64,000 bases of DNA, from the NCBI RefSeq assembly GCF_013426205.1, contig NC_089428.1, positions 1,116,001-1,180,000 of the forward strand, given 5' to 3'. The notes beneath the pieces are model-generated. The model was not told the DNA's origin, made no database searches, and saw only the letters and a list, made by a program, of their open reading frames with translations. Every line of letters starts with the position of its first letter. Within the stretch, counting starts at the first letter, position 1. Below are positions 1 through 11,516 of this stretch, in pieces. The position numbers and the translations under genes were made by a program. This DNA comes from Metarhizium brunneum (lineage: Eukaryota > Ascomycota > Sordariomycetes > Hypocreales > Clavicipitaceae).

Positions 1-49
1 CTTATCGCGCGCCTCGTGCTGATCCTAGTCGTCGACATACAGCAGAACC

Positions 50-1847
50 ATGGAGCTGAAGGAGAATACGTCCATTGTCGTGCTGGGCGCCTCAGGCGAT
101 CTGGCCAAGAAGAAGACAGTACGGCCTCACCTTGTCCCCCGTGCAACTGTTTTCTGCCATCACGTTTGCGCTAACAAAGCTGCTTGCCCTGTCCTTTAGT
201 ACCCGGCGCTTTTTGGATTGGTGAGCAGGAATACCCTTCCGAGCTGTCAGCCGAGGCCGCCCAGCTCAATCGAATCGCCAGCATCTGTTGTTCTAACCGC
301 TACCAGTATCGAAATCAATTCCTGCCCAAAGATGTGAGAATCATCGGGTATGCGCGCACCAAGATGGACCACGAGGAGTACCTCAAGCGTATCAAGTCGT
401 ACATCAAAACCCCTACCAAGGAGATTGAGCAGCAGCTCGAGAGCTTCTTGGGTCTCTGCTCGTACATCTCGGGCCAGTACGACAAGGATGAGTCCTTCGA
501 GGTTCTCAACAACCACTTGGCCGAAATTGAAAAGGGCCGCCCCGAGACTCACCGGTTGTTTTACATGGCTCTTCCTCCCAGCGTCTTCACAATTGTTTCG
601 CAGCATTTGAAGAAGTGCTGCTACCCTCCCAAGGGTATCGCCAGGGTTATTGTGCGTCGACGTGTCCCTTGAGCCATTCTCTATTGCCCGCCAAGTACAC
701 CACATGGCCTGCTAACTGGTGTTGTTTCAGGTTGAGAAACCTTTCGGCAAGGATCTCGCAAGCTCCCGTGAACTCCAAAAGTCACTCGAGCCTGACTGGA
801 AGGAAGAAGAGCTGTTCCGTATTGACCATTACCTTGGTAAGGAAATGGTCAAGAATATTCTCATTCTCAGATTTGGTAACTCCTTCCTCGGCGCAACTTG
901 GAATCGACACCACATTGATAATGTTCAAATCACATTCAAGGAGCCATTCGGAACAGAGGGACGTGGAGGATATTTTGATGAGTTTGGCATTATTCGAGAC
1001 GTCATGCAGAACCACCTGCTGCAGGTTTTGACTCTCCTGGCCATGGAGCGACCCATTTCGTTCGACTCGGAAGATATCCGTGATGAGAAGGTGCGCGTCC
1101 TGCGTGCTATCCCTGCCATAGAGCCCAAGAATGTTATTATTGGACAATACGGAAAGTCGCTGGACGGCAGCAAGCCTTCATACAAGGAAGACGACACCGT
1201 CCCCAAAGATTCGAGATGCCCCACTTTTTGTGCCTTGGTTGCGTACATCAAGAACGAGCGCTGGGACGGTGTTCCTTTCATCATGAAGGCTGGCAAGGCC
1301 CTGAACGAGCAAAAGACAGAGATTCGAATCCAGTTCAAGGATGTCACTTCGGGTATTTTCAAGGACATCCCGCGAAACGAGCTGGTTATGCGCATCCAGC
1401 CCAACGAGAGTGTGTACATTAAGATGAACTCGAAGCTGCCTGGCCTGAGCATGCAGACTGTGGTTACTGAGCTCGATCTTACTTACCGACGACGATTTTC
1501 GGATCTGAAGATTCCTGAGGCTTACGAGTCTCTCGTCCTGGACTGCCTCAAGGGCGACCACTCCAATTTTGTTCGTGACGACGAGCTCGATGCCAGCTGG
1601 CGCGTCTTTACTCCCCTGCTCCACTACCTGGATGACAATAAGGAAATTATCCCTATGGAGTATCCATATGGTATGTTGAGCCCCAAGACTCCCTGCTGGG
1701 GCTAGGCAGACTGATGTTCATTGTGTTTTAGGTTCGCGCGGCCCTGCTGTTCTCGATGATTTCACTGCTTCGTACGGCTATAAGTTCAGCGATGCCGCCG
1801 GCTATCAGTGGCCCACGACTACGGCTGCACCACCAAACAAGTTGTAA
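50..1847 (+). CDS. zwf1: Glucose-6-phosphate 1-dehydrogenase
   Basis: Catalyses the first, NADPH-yielding step of the oxidative pentose phosphate pathway in the cytosol. Five exons fit the frame: 50-118, 200-220, 307-651, 731-1670 and 1732-1847, giving about 496 residues, close to the usual fungal length of roughly 500. The NADP-binding GASGDLA lies at residues 13-19, the EKPFGKDL substrate loop starts exon 4, and the catalytic RIDHYLGK is at about residues 175-182. All four introns are GT...AG; the second exon is only 21 bp (seven codons), so single-frame prediction misses the 5' end. The ATG at 50 is the only start that puts the nucleotide-binding motif at the expected distance. Nothing is damaged. 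Seen: motifs and splice sites. Known: family function. Confidence 0.96.
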
Positions 1848-2938
1848 GTTGTCGCTGTTATTATTGACCATGTCTGTACTATTTTGGAAACGTTTTTGGT
1901 TCAATAAAATTGCAAGCTAACTCCATGTCAGCTAAACGGTAACACCCATGCAAATTGATTAGATGGATCATGGGAGTGACTTGCTGTTGGCGAGTCGGTA
2001 TATTGAAGTCGTTCCATGACGGCCAATACAAGAAAAGGAGCGCCAGGTGACGCTTATTGATTATTAATGTCCATCAGCGGATAGGGAACGCGGCCGGATA
2101 AATAGAGCAAAAACATTTTCAATTTCAGCTTATGGTAGTTTGGCGCAACAAAAATGTCTCAAATGTAGACTTTTGGACTAGATGTTGTGTGTTGAAATGA
2201 GTGCCTCTCTTAAATTGTAACGGGATTAATTGCCTCCGCGATACTCCATTACGCCTAGTTTGCCGACGGGCGAACCGTCCCCACATGCTGCCGAAGGGGG
2301 CTGATTATGTAATGAGCCAAGCGCCCAAGAATGGAAAATATGGCCCGTGCGTCTGCACTCACATGACCCGGCCTTATCCAAGAGGCGTGGAACCACAGCA
2401 GCAATGGATCGCAATCACCACTCCGTTCATCAGAATCACTGCAATCGCGCGTTGCATCTCTCAGAGAAGTGAATGCTAGCGTCGACAGATCACTTACATT
2501 TGTATCATTATCAGTACCACAACCTCGTACGGTCCCCATCCTCTAGTCACGTCGATTTCCCCTTGACACTGTCCAAAGTCTTCGAGACAAGGTCTTTGTT
2601 TCTGGCTCTCGTCCCCGACACGCGAACACAGTCCGCACAGCCGCCGGAGACCGCTTTCCTTCTTCTCGACATCAGAATAATCAGTAGCCAAAGGGCTCTT
2701 GATCTGGTTCATGCGACGCCTCCACGTGCTTTAGCGCCTTTCGCTGGACACGGCGGACGGGAGTCCCAGAGAGCATGCGCCTCTTGCGCTAACCTCTGGA
2801 AGAACCGAATTCAGGCTCCCATGGTTGGCAAAATCATCCTTTCACGACATAGAACCACCGCCGTTTGCCGAACGAAGTTGTCAGGGGCGACGGTTGTGGA
2901 ATCTGTTTCTGGAGAGGCGGGCCGTTGGAGGAGGGTAA
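1848..2938. other. Intergenic region between zwf1 and the MED14 gene
   Basis: Holds the zwf1 3' end and the promoter/5' leader of the next gene. Pyrimidine-rich stretches occur near 2510-2690. Open frames here show no recognisable protein and are probably chance. Confidence 0.6.
1903..1908 (+). terminator. Candidate polyadenylation signal of the G6PDH gene
   Basis: A canonical AATAAA lies 55 bp after the stop codon of the glucose-6-phosphate dehydrogenase gene, a normal position for a fungal 3' end signal. No transcript evidence is available. Confidence 0.5.
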
Positions 2939-5900
2939 ATGCCCGGCGTCATCACCATGGAATCGAGCGGCCACAATGGCACGCGCACCGATCATGATAG
3001 GGATTCCTCCATGAACGGTGTTAACGGTGCCAATGGCACCCCGCAGGACTCAGGATTTCCAAAGGAGAAAGCTTCTGCTGCAACAGCGACAGATGGTAGT
3101 GCCAAAGCTATTAACGGCAACGACGAATCACGATCGCAAGAATCGAATCAAAACGGAGAAGCCGAAAGAGTTATAAGCCGCATGAACGACCTCCCAGACG
3201 AAATCGTACACATTACTCAAGGATTTGTTCCTTTATCACTTCTTCTTACGCGCCTAGCACAGACCTCACATAATGCCCTTCAGGACAAAGTCGCCGAGAT
3301 GGCCAAGATGCCTTTACCAGCGGCGGCGGCAAACGGCAGTTCATCGTATTCATCCAGCGGACCAGACGATAGCTCGGCAGATAACTTGAGGAAGAAGGGG
3401 GCACTGACTAACTTTGCACAAGAATGGCATGGAAAGTGGCTCAAGGCCCTCGTCATTGCAGAATGGAGCAGGAAGGCTCATTTGGTCAGCAAGCTTATTG
3501 ACCTCAAGTTTCACATAGATCAACAAAGGATCCTTTACGACACCGCCCTCGACGAGATGGTTAATGTGAAAAGGGACCTGACATTTGCCCGTATGCCAAG
3601 CCCGGATTTAAAGACTGCTCTCCAAGTGCTTTCTACCGGAAACGCTCCTTGGATGCCCGATGTAAGTGACAGCAATGTTTGATTCATGAGATCTGTCATG
3701 AAGGTGCTAATTGGGTTTGATAGCTTGGATATATCGAACCGCCCACCCTAACACCAGAGTTGCAGCTGAAGTGGATAAACGAGTTGAACACACTGCTATC
3801 ACTGAGACTTAACCTTGACGACTTCGACAAGATTCCGTATCATTTTCGCAACTACGAGATCAGTTCCGGACGAGTTACATTTAAGGTTGAAGGCGAATTT
3901 GAGGTTGATTTGACCATCGCGGATGAGGATTTTGAGAAGCAGTTCTGGTTCATCGACTTCCGATACGCTTTTACGCCAGCAGCCTCGTCAATTTCCGAAT
4001 CATTAAGAAATTACCTGGAAAACTGTGTGAATGATGTTCTTGGGAAAGAAGGTCTACTGGGCTGCTACCAGTTTCTCCACGAGCTTGTCCTCACGACCAA
4101 GATTCATGAGTTGAAAAGACAGGCCATGCAACTAAGTCGCACCTCTTGGACAGGGACATTGAATGTGGAACCACTGAACCGGGCGCTTTCAATCCAGTAC
4201 TGGACGGGACGGTCTACAACCATGGGGTCCAAGAGCTGGGTTATAGTGGCAGTCAACAGCAATCGCTCAGGAAACGGCAAAGAGGCCGCCTCATCGACAA
4301 GCCAATTGGTGGTAAACTGGTACCGAGACAATAAGGAGGTGAAAGGTGTAGAGATTGAGTTCAATGTGAACGAGCTCTCTGCAGAAGCTTTGTTAACAAA
4401 TGTCATTGCTCGGCACGTAGAGCACATCCTCACCAGCATACACGACAAGCTTTTGACAGTGGCGCGGTTCAAGAATCACGAAGCCAGTATGGCTCTTCGA
4501 GTATCGAGGACCGACCCTGCGTTTTCCAGTTTGACGACACAAGTAGGACACAGCGGAGAAGCCTCGATGCTCCTCGAACCTATGACGGGCGTATTCGCTT
4601 TAAAACCACCTTCGAGGTTTACTATACAGCCAGAGCACCAGCTTAACATGGGAAAAAACCCCGCGGAAGATGGTCTCAACTGCTTGGAAGTTCTTCGCTG
4701 TGCAGTCATGGAGGATGAGCTGCACTGTCGGGCGACTTTGATGGGATGGTTTGTTAGAAAACCACCAATGGCGGCGGAAGAACTGAAATCGGCAATCAAG
4801 GTGCGAGACTGGACTCGGGTCATCTGTTTGCAGAAGGATGGGTGGGGTTCGAATTGGTTTGTGGTTGTTGTGTTGAGCTTGAATGGTGACGAGTGGTGGC
4901 TGCTCGAGTCGTAAGCCTTATCTTCCCCCACCAGTGTGCCCTGTGACCTATTCCCGAAGGCTAATCTGGATTATAGAAATCCCAACCAGGCAAGCAAAAC
5001 ACTTAGATTCAAGGCAAAACTACCCTTCAACAACGGCCACCCCGACTTGTCAGATGTTTTCTGGGAGAATCTGGCATTCTTTACCACCGGAGTTATTGCC
5101 CAATCAGTCGACCTCCGAGAATTGCACCGACAGAAAATTAAGAGCAGGTCAAGTAATAGAATTAGCTTGTCGACACCTCAGACAGTGCGACTGCCATCAA
5201 CCGATGTGGCACTTTCTGCATTGTTTCCCTCCATGGTCTTTGACCAGAGCAAGCCAGAGGAGGACGCTTTGTCAAACAGCGAAGGGCAACTCAGTAACTT
5301 GGAGCTTCTGTCACTTATCCAGCAGGCGTCCGGTGCTGTCCTGGTGCGAAAGAAGGCGTGGGCAGACAACATTGTCAGCATTACTTTCAGGGGCATCAGA
5401 TGCCTATCAAAGGCTGAAAATGCTGATGATGGAAGCAAAGAAAACGAGCTTATTTGTACATCGGAAGCAATCCTCAAGGTTAGGAAACCTTCCAAGTTTG
5501 CTTCGCTCGACGGTCTCGCGGACCGTGATGTATCTTACAATCCTAAACGAGGCGAGTTCGCCCTGCGTATACAACGCGCAGTAGGCAGGCCTATACTCGA
5601 TACGCTCAAGTCACGAATCAAGGCCATTGACCGATTCGTCAACTTTTTGGAAGCATTGGAGAGTGCCAATGGCACCATTACCACCGAGTCAGTGACTCTA
5701 CGGCAAATAACATTTTATTACAGCGAACTTCAGACCAAACAGAGCAGCAACGATGCGGACCAGGTCATGGAAGACTCGCGCAAGCGTTGGCGTGTGGTTT
5801 TGGATCTGTCCAAGGACGACATTGACATCGAAATTGAGAAGGGTAATCCCCATCTCCGGGTCCTCGATTTGATGAGACAGCTGGTCAATAGTGATGGCGG

Positions 5901-6366
5901 CATTGGGGTCTTGACTGCGTGGCTCCCTGCGTCGCTGCCGGCGCTCCAGGCCATCGACAAGATGGAAACGGAATGGGAACCAATTCAGGCTGCCGGGCAG
6001 GGCCGTATAGAATTCTCCATGAAGACGGTGGCCTGGATGAGCGTCGAATACACCATGGCGTCAGACGCCAAGACACTCAAGAACCCTATCCGGCTGCAAG
6101 TACAAATGCAGCCCCGCCGCAGCCAGGCGTGGTGGCACGTTTGGCGATCCGACGCCGAACCAAACGCCGACGACAGGGTTTCCACAGCCTTGCAACCGAT
6201 CTGGAAAAAACGAGGCGACAATTGGCTCGGCCTCTCCACGGGCGCAGCTGGTCGCCCGCAAGACGGCGTGGTGAAGATGCTGTTGGCTGTGGATGAAGCG
6301 ATTCGGAGCACGATAACCAGTGGACCCGGTGTGACGCAGGGCAACGAAGTCGTTGTTCTGGATTAG
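2939..6366 (+). CDS. RGR1: Mediator complex subunit 14 (Rgr1 family)
   Basis: Scaffold subunit joining the middle and tail modules of Mediator, the nuclear coactivator that links transcription factors to RNA polymerase II. Three exons (2939-3661, 3724-4910, 4977-6366) encode about 1099 residues, a normal size for Med14 of filamentous fungi. A low-complexity Asn/Gly/Ser-rich leader of about 75 residues precedes the conserved MED14 N-terminal segment that begins near DLPDEIVHITQGFVPL and runs through the first intron. Both introns keep frame: GAT|CTT at the first and GAGTC|A at the second. The ATG at 2939 opens the frame; a second in-frame ATG lies six codons downstream. Identity rests on the N-terminal family sequence recalled from related fungi. 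The gene is intact and single-copy in character. Confidence 0.93.
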
Positions 6367-6781
6367 ACGGAGAAATGGGAACAGCGTAGAGGTGCGGCTT
6401 TGTCGTCCCCCCCCTGCAATGCGAGCTAGTGGGTGTCCCTTTTCGGAAAAAAAAAAGTTTTTGTATGCTACGCTTAATGATACCTCGACATATAAAATGG
6501 GTGGCGGAGTTGGAATACCACGCTGTGCTTGAGGCAGCGGGGGTAGGTAGCTGAAATAAACAGCGAATACTGGCATTTCCATTTTCTTTTTGGCACGGGG
6601 TCATGCTTGACGATGCATCGGGTTTAGGTGTTTAGAATAGGCAGGGCGGGATGCAAGCAGTCCACGCCGCGTCTTTGTATAAGAATATTGAAACTGCTAC
6701 ATGGGGACTTGCGGGACGCACCTCGGCCGAGGGTCTGGTGAATATGTCAGCTGGTACAACTGTGATCAATGACGAGACGTC
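6367..6781. other. Intergenic, MED14 3' flank
   Basis: Contains poly-C and poly-A runs near 6410-6457 and a GAAATAAA-like signal near 6551. No gene is visible. Confidence 0.5.
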
Positions 6782-8434
6782 TTAGCCCGGCGTGCACCAC
6801 AGGGGCCTGCCCGTTTCACCCGCCGAGCCTGGACCATGAGATGTCGTGAAGACGGCCTGGCAGCTCTCTGATATAGACACTCTCCTGGCCATTTCCAGAG
6901 ACGGCACGTCGGTTATGTATACCCTGCCGCCCGCATCCCGGGGGTGACCTTCAAGTTTGGGACCCTGACAGTCCCCGAATTCGCACTTGCCTTTCTTTCT
7001 GCCCTGCTCGCATTGGCACGGAGCGGGAGCTGCTAGGCGCTCCATCGCCTCCTTGACGGCCGCCTTGACTTGCTCTTCATACAGAGGCAGGGGTGTGTTT
7101 CTCGCCTTGTTAACCTGCTCTTGGAGTGTTTTGTAACATGGGGCAATTCGGGGATAGTCACGCCCAAGATGGGCGCAGGGGAGGTGCCCGAACCACTCGT
7201 CAAGGAACTGCTTTTTGAATTCGCGCCCTAACTTGACCGTGTAATTAAGCGCTATGCCCTCAAGCTTCACATGTAGCTGATGCTTGGCTTCTGCTATCGT
7301 GGCACAGATTTGCCGCTTCAGCTCCGGCCGCACATGGGCGCCGACATCAGCATTACCTTGGTCCTGCTGTGCCGCGGCAGAAATTGTCGCGTTTTCCGAC
7401 AGGACCCTGTGCGCGGCGTGCAAATCGCCCGTGAGCTGCGACGCCTGGAACAAGGTGAGTATCTGGTACGTGGCGTGGCGAACTGGGTAGTCGCGTTGGC
7501 CAAGAACTCGTCTCCTTTAAGATGGGCAAGCAGCCCGTCCAGGTTGCGACGCCAGCCCTCTGCGCCTTTTTAGGCGAGGACGTCGCCGTCCCAGAATTTG
7601 CTACGCTCGTTTTCTGCCTTGATCCAGGTGCCGAGCGCTTCGCCTACTTGCATGACTAGGGCGGCTTCCTAAAACCCGGCGACGAGGAGGGCGTCTTGGG
7701 CAAAGCACAGCGCGGCGTGGGTGGCGGAGGCGTGTCCCCGTTCTACCTCGTCGGCGGCGAGCTATACGGCGAAGCCAATTCCGGGCAGGATGGATGCCAC
7801 GATGGCCGGCTTTATCTAAGACGCTGGCATCGCTGGAGAAGACGTCTGCCACGGCTTTGCCGTAGAGGGCGAGGCCGGCTACAGCTAGGGCACCTCTGGC
7901 AATCTTGTTGGTAAAACCGGCGATTCTGTCAACCCGCGGCGCGGTAAACTCTGGCAGTCGTGTACTCAGCTTAGTATACAGCTTATCCTGCTTGGCCACG
8001 CTGCTAAAATTGTACTCTTCTAAAAGACAATTAAAGCTTTCTTTAGATTTCTTGCTGGTTTCCGCTATGAGTTCGCCGTCTTGCGTCTTTTCGACGGTAG
8101 GCCCCTTACTTTCCGCGTCCTTGGCATTGGTGTTGACGGCGACGCAGGGGACGCCCGCCCGTTTGCAAGGGAGAGAAGCACCCCTGGGCTGGTCTATAAT
8201 TTTCCCTTGGTGCAAATCATATCGGTTAATGACGAATCGATCCGCGTCAATGCCGGGGTCGTCACTGTTAAGAAGAGCGAGTCGTGCCTCTCCGTATTCC
8301 AGGACCTTTTCGGATTGAGCCTACGGTGATGGGTCCCAAGTTGGGTCATGGTCAGTCCGCACATTTGGGACGCCGAGGGTTTGACTGTGCAAAGACCAGA
8401 CGAGTAGGTATAGTAGAATAAAAGGAACTGTCAT
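6782..8434 (-). pseudogene. Broken gene for a secreted toxin-like protein
   Basis: On the minus strand an ATG at 8434 starts a convincing hydrophobic signal peptide (MTVPFILLYLLVWSL...). The frame is then cut by a TAG at 8321-8323, shifts just below 7808, meets TAG at 7762-7764 and 7669-7671 and TAA at 7570-7572, shifts again near 7480, and continues to a stop at 6782. Around 7808-7900 it carries an Ala/Gly-rich hydrophobic segment ending in SSDASVLDKA, very like the segment ending NSTDLDKAA in the large secreted protein at 12899. From memory, this module occurs in fungal proteins annotated as heat-labile enterotoxin A-like; no ADP-ribosyltransferase region is visible. The stops are TAG/TAA, compatible with C-to-T change, but repeat-induced mutation is only a guess. 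Not expected to make a functional product. Confidence 0.7.
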
Positions 8435-9494
8435 GTTGCCGACTGTTTACAAGACTTGGCGTTATACTTGCGGCGGTAAGGCCATGTAAGCTTCAAGAAA
8501 AATAGTATTGACTTCGATCCAGGTTAAGAGCAGTTTTATATAAATTTCGTCCAAGTTGCCTACATCTGTGCGACTATGCAGACTATAAACAGCGCATCGT
8601 TGAAGCCCTCAGGGATAGCGGTCTTGTATCCAGGCCAAGTACTATAAACCTCTATGCCAACCGTTGCACGTTGGAACAATATTGCAATTTGCGACTATTA
8701 CATTGGTCATGTTGCCTAGGGCGATTTCTTGATGTTTTAATGCAGAAAATGATGAGCGGCCCTCATCTTCATCTTGATACTATGCGGGCAAGATTCAAAA
8801 AACAGGTGGCTACGGTCAAATTGTCTGCCATGGTAGACATGGATGGTTTTTCGTCGGGACTCGGTGTCTGAGCAACCATGGCCGCTGTTCTGGACCAGAG
8901 CGGGGCCGTGGACGGCGTCTTCCGAGTGGGAAGAAGCGACGGACCCACCAGACGTCTTTGGCGCGAGCTGAAGCGAGCTGAATAACTGGCAGTACAATAT
9001 AACCCCCCTGCAAGTTTAGCCATGTGTGATATTAGTAGATGGGGCCGGCTGTGAGGTTATAAGCTATTGGCTATTATTTTCAAGAGCTTAGCCGAGAAAT
9101 TTAATCCTATCAAAGTAATACAAAGTATAGTAATTTTCTAGTACCTTTACTCTGCTTTATATATATAATATTTTTTATAAACGCTTTATCAGGCCCCTGG
9201 CTCCTGTTCGCTCTACCAAAAGATACTGCTAGCCAAACTTACAGGGGTTGGATTGTGCAAGTGCTTGGACGGACCAGCTGCATAATAGTCATGTCTGTAC
9301 GGTCCATGCTGGTCTCTCATGCAACACCCTTTGTGCAACCGACATCTGTCCGAAGAACCACATCATCTTCTTACAGATGGCCATGGCTCCCAGACAAAAA
9401 AACTTTTGTAAGGCTGCTGCTGCTACAGAGAAGCTGGTTGTGCACCGATTAACTGCACAGTGCACAGTGCCATGTATTAACCCCCAACGCCACC
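8435..9494. other. AT-rich gene-free region
   Basis: Includes the promoter side of the broken toxin-like gene and an AT-rich stretch at about 9060-9190. No protein-coding segment with family-like character was recognised. Confidence 0.5.
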
Positions 9495-9622
9495 GCGACA
9501 AGGGCTCAAGGCTTGGGGCATCATGACCCAACTCGTCGAATAACAGTCTTTGGTAGTCAAGGTCCTTGGTTTCTTCAAGGCCTAGTTGACTCTCGCGATA
9601 CCTTGATTTGTTGTTGTGTAAC
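9495..9622 (+). mobile_element. Diverged, truncated copy of the dispersed ~190-bp LTR-like element
   Basis: Shares GACAAGGGCTCAA, the AATAACAGTCTTTGGTA core, AAGGTCCTTGGTTT and CAAGGCCT with the copies at 30095, 46880 and 61008, and ends near TTGTGTAAC. The second half is shortened and no target-site duplication is evident, so this is an old copy. Confidence 0.6.
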
Positions 9623-11206
9623 CTTGGTGGACGGGACCCTTCATCTAGCCATGGTTGGAACCCACCTGCGGTATTACGTGATTATTCTGTGACGGTTCTG
9701 TGACGGTACAAGGGAACCCCTTTGCTTTAGGACTTGAATAGCTCGACCGAGGAAGCTCTGACTCTCTTTGTGAGTAATCGCTTTATCCGAGTCGCATTTG
9801 ACTTTGCTCGTGCACTTGTTCCGTCACAGCGACTTGGACAAAGCGATTATGTAAAGAGAGCACTACGAGGTTCCAAAGGAAGAGCTGACTCATGCCATCT
9901 AGATCTCAAGGTGGAGATTTTCCCTTACATATCCCCCCCGTTATTTCTGTTGTTTCCAGGTTTTCAAGTCGTATATTTGTATTATAAAGCTTAGAATCTT
10001 ACTACGTGTAATAGTTTGTAGCAGGAAAACCCGCAAAAGAAAAGATACAAAAGACGGTGAAAACGGTAAATATACTAATAAATTACTACAAACATAACAG
10101 CCAACGGGGCTCTGATTAAATGGTTCAACTAGATAGCTTGCATCCATCGGCAACAGACTGCATCTAGTAGCAGCTTTCAACGATGGCTAGTATCTAAAGG
10201 CAACTGGCTTTCATGGGCAGCAGCCTGCATCCATTGGCAGCAGTCTGCAACAGTAGCTAGCCTTGATCAATTGGTTCAGTTACGCAGCTTCGAATCGTCG
10301 GGCCTGTGAAGACCTTAAGCTTATAAAAGCCTGTAAGTTTTGTTGGAAGGTCTTGCAAGACCGATAGATTGGGGCGATTCTGCCTCTCCGATTTAACACA
10401 GCCTCGTAAGGGCTTCGGTCGGATAGTCGGCTGTATTGGAAGCTTTATATCGGTCGGTCGGCTAGACCGTTGACCTCTTCAATTGTCGATGGCTTTGGAG
10501 GCTAGCAGCCGGGTTCGGGCTGTGATGGCTATAAATGAATTCAAGGATGAAGGCAAAGGTCATCCGGAAGGTCGTTGCATAACCGGGCCTGCAATCAAGT
10601 AGCTAGGGGTATGACTGTAGAAGGTTCGGTGCCCCTGAGAGGCCTCTCATGATATTACATATCGCGAGATGACTGCCTGGGTGAAATCACCAAATTTGTA
10701 TTGCGGGAAACCCAGTATAAGGGTTTAGTACAAATAAAAGGTGAAAATGACTGATAAAAGTCGATGGTATTAAAAGCTAGATATTGCCATCGTGGGCTCC
10801 CTTTTATGGTGTTGAGCCATCAATTGATCTCGCTACCCCTTTTCCGGGCCCCACTCCAGCTGAGGGGCTTAATTTTGTTGGTCCATGTCATGACCTAGTT
10901 TAAGCTTAAAAGCGAGTGGGCGCGGGAGCCGATAACATGACAAGGGCCATCTTTAGTCACCCAATTAGCACGACTCGCAGTGCGGATATAGGTGGGTCTG
11001 AGCCCGTTCGGCTTGACCCTTGAATGTCAACTTCACAAACATTTCTTATTACCATCACAGCGCGCATCATGGTACAGAGGCCAGGTTGTAATTTATATCG
11101 CTTGTAAATGCCTATAAATGTGTCGCACATTTTTCATGGCGCCTAAAGCAAAAGATACACAACTCAAAGTCGCAGAGAAGACTATTCGGAGACCACCAAA
11201 TTCTGA
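9623..11206. other. Gene-free region with degenerate short repeats
   Basis: At about 10130-10260 variants of GCATCCATyGGCAgCAGtCTGCA recur in loose tandem. Around 10350-10470 GGTCGG-type words repeat. No coding sequence was recognised; it reads as decayed repeat DNA. Confidence 0.4.
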
Positions 11207-11516
11207 CTAGACTTGATCGGAATGGTTCATCATTTCGTCTGCAAAGCTCTGGATGGTACCACCAAGTTCTTTGAGCTCTTTCAACAGCGCGTTTAAGTCC
11301 TCTTCCTGGTTCATGCCGCCGGACGGCACAGACTCTGCCTCTTGACGCCGGTTGAGGTTTTGCGTCGCGACATGGCCGGGTGCATTGGCGCTCGCCGAGA
11401 CGGCCATCAAGGATGCGGCGACTGCCGCCCGCCAAGTCAGTCAGGCCCGGCTTCAAATATCGGGAATTGGCATATTTTGACTTACAGGCCAGAGCAGCAG
11501 CTGCAATGCGAACCAT
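11207..11516 (-). CDS. Small secreted protein (about 80 residues)
   Basis: Two minus-strand exons, 11516-11486 and 11421-11207, joined across a 64-bp GTAAGT...GCAG intron at 11485-11422, give an 80-residue protein. The joined N-terminus is a textbook signal peptide (MVRIAAAALAF... to a SASA-type cleavage site near residue 23). A NRRQ site follows, which could be a Kex2-like dibasic cleavage, then a mostly helical acidic/Leu-rich tail ending NHSDQV. It has no cysteines, so it is not a classic disulfide-rich effector. No family is recognised. It lies between a broken toxin-like gene and the large secreted protein and is transcribed away from the latter. Exon 1 is only 31 bp, so the gene is easy to miss. 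Confidence 0.65.

Noticed and set aside
2201..2997. Open frames upstream of MED14
   Set aside because: No family features; they lie in the promoter/leader and overlap the real start.
6782..8434. Treating the minus-strand frames as two separate small genes
   Set aside because: Signal peptide, hydrophobic module and downstream frame follow in order of one longer gene with stops and shifts between.
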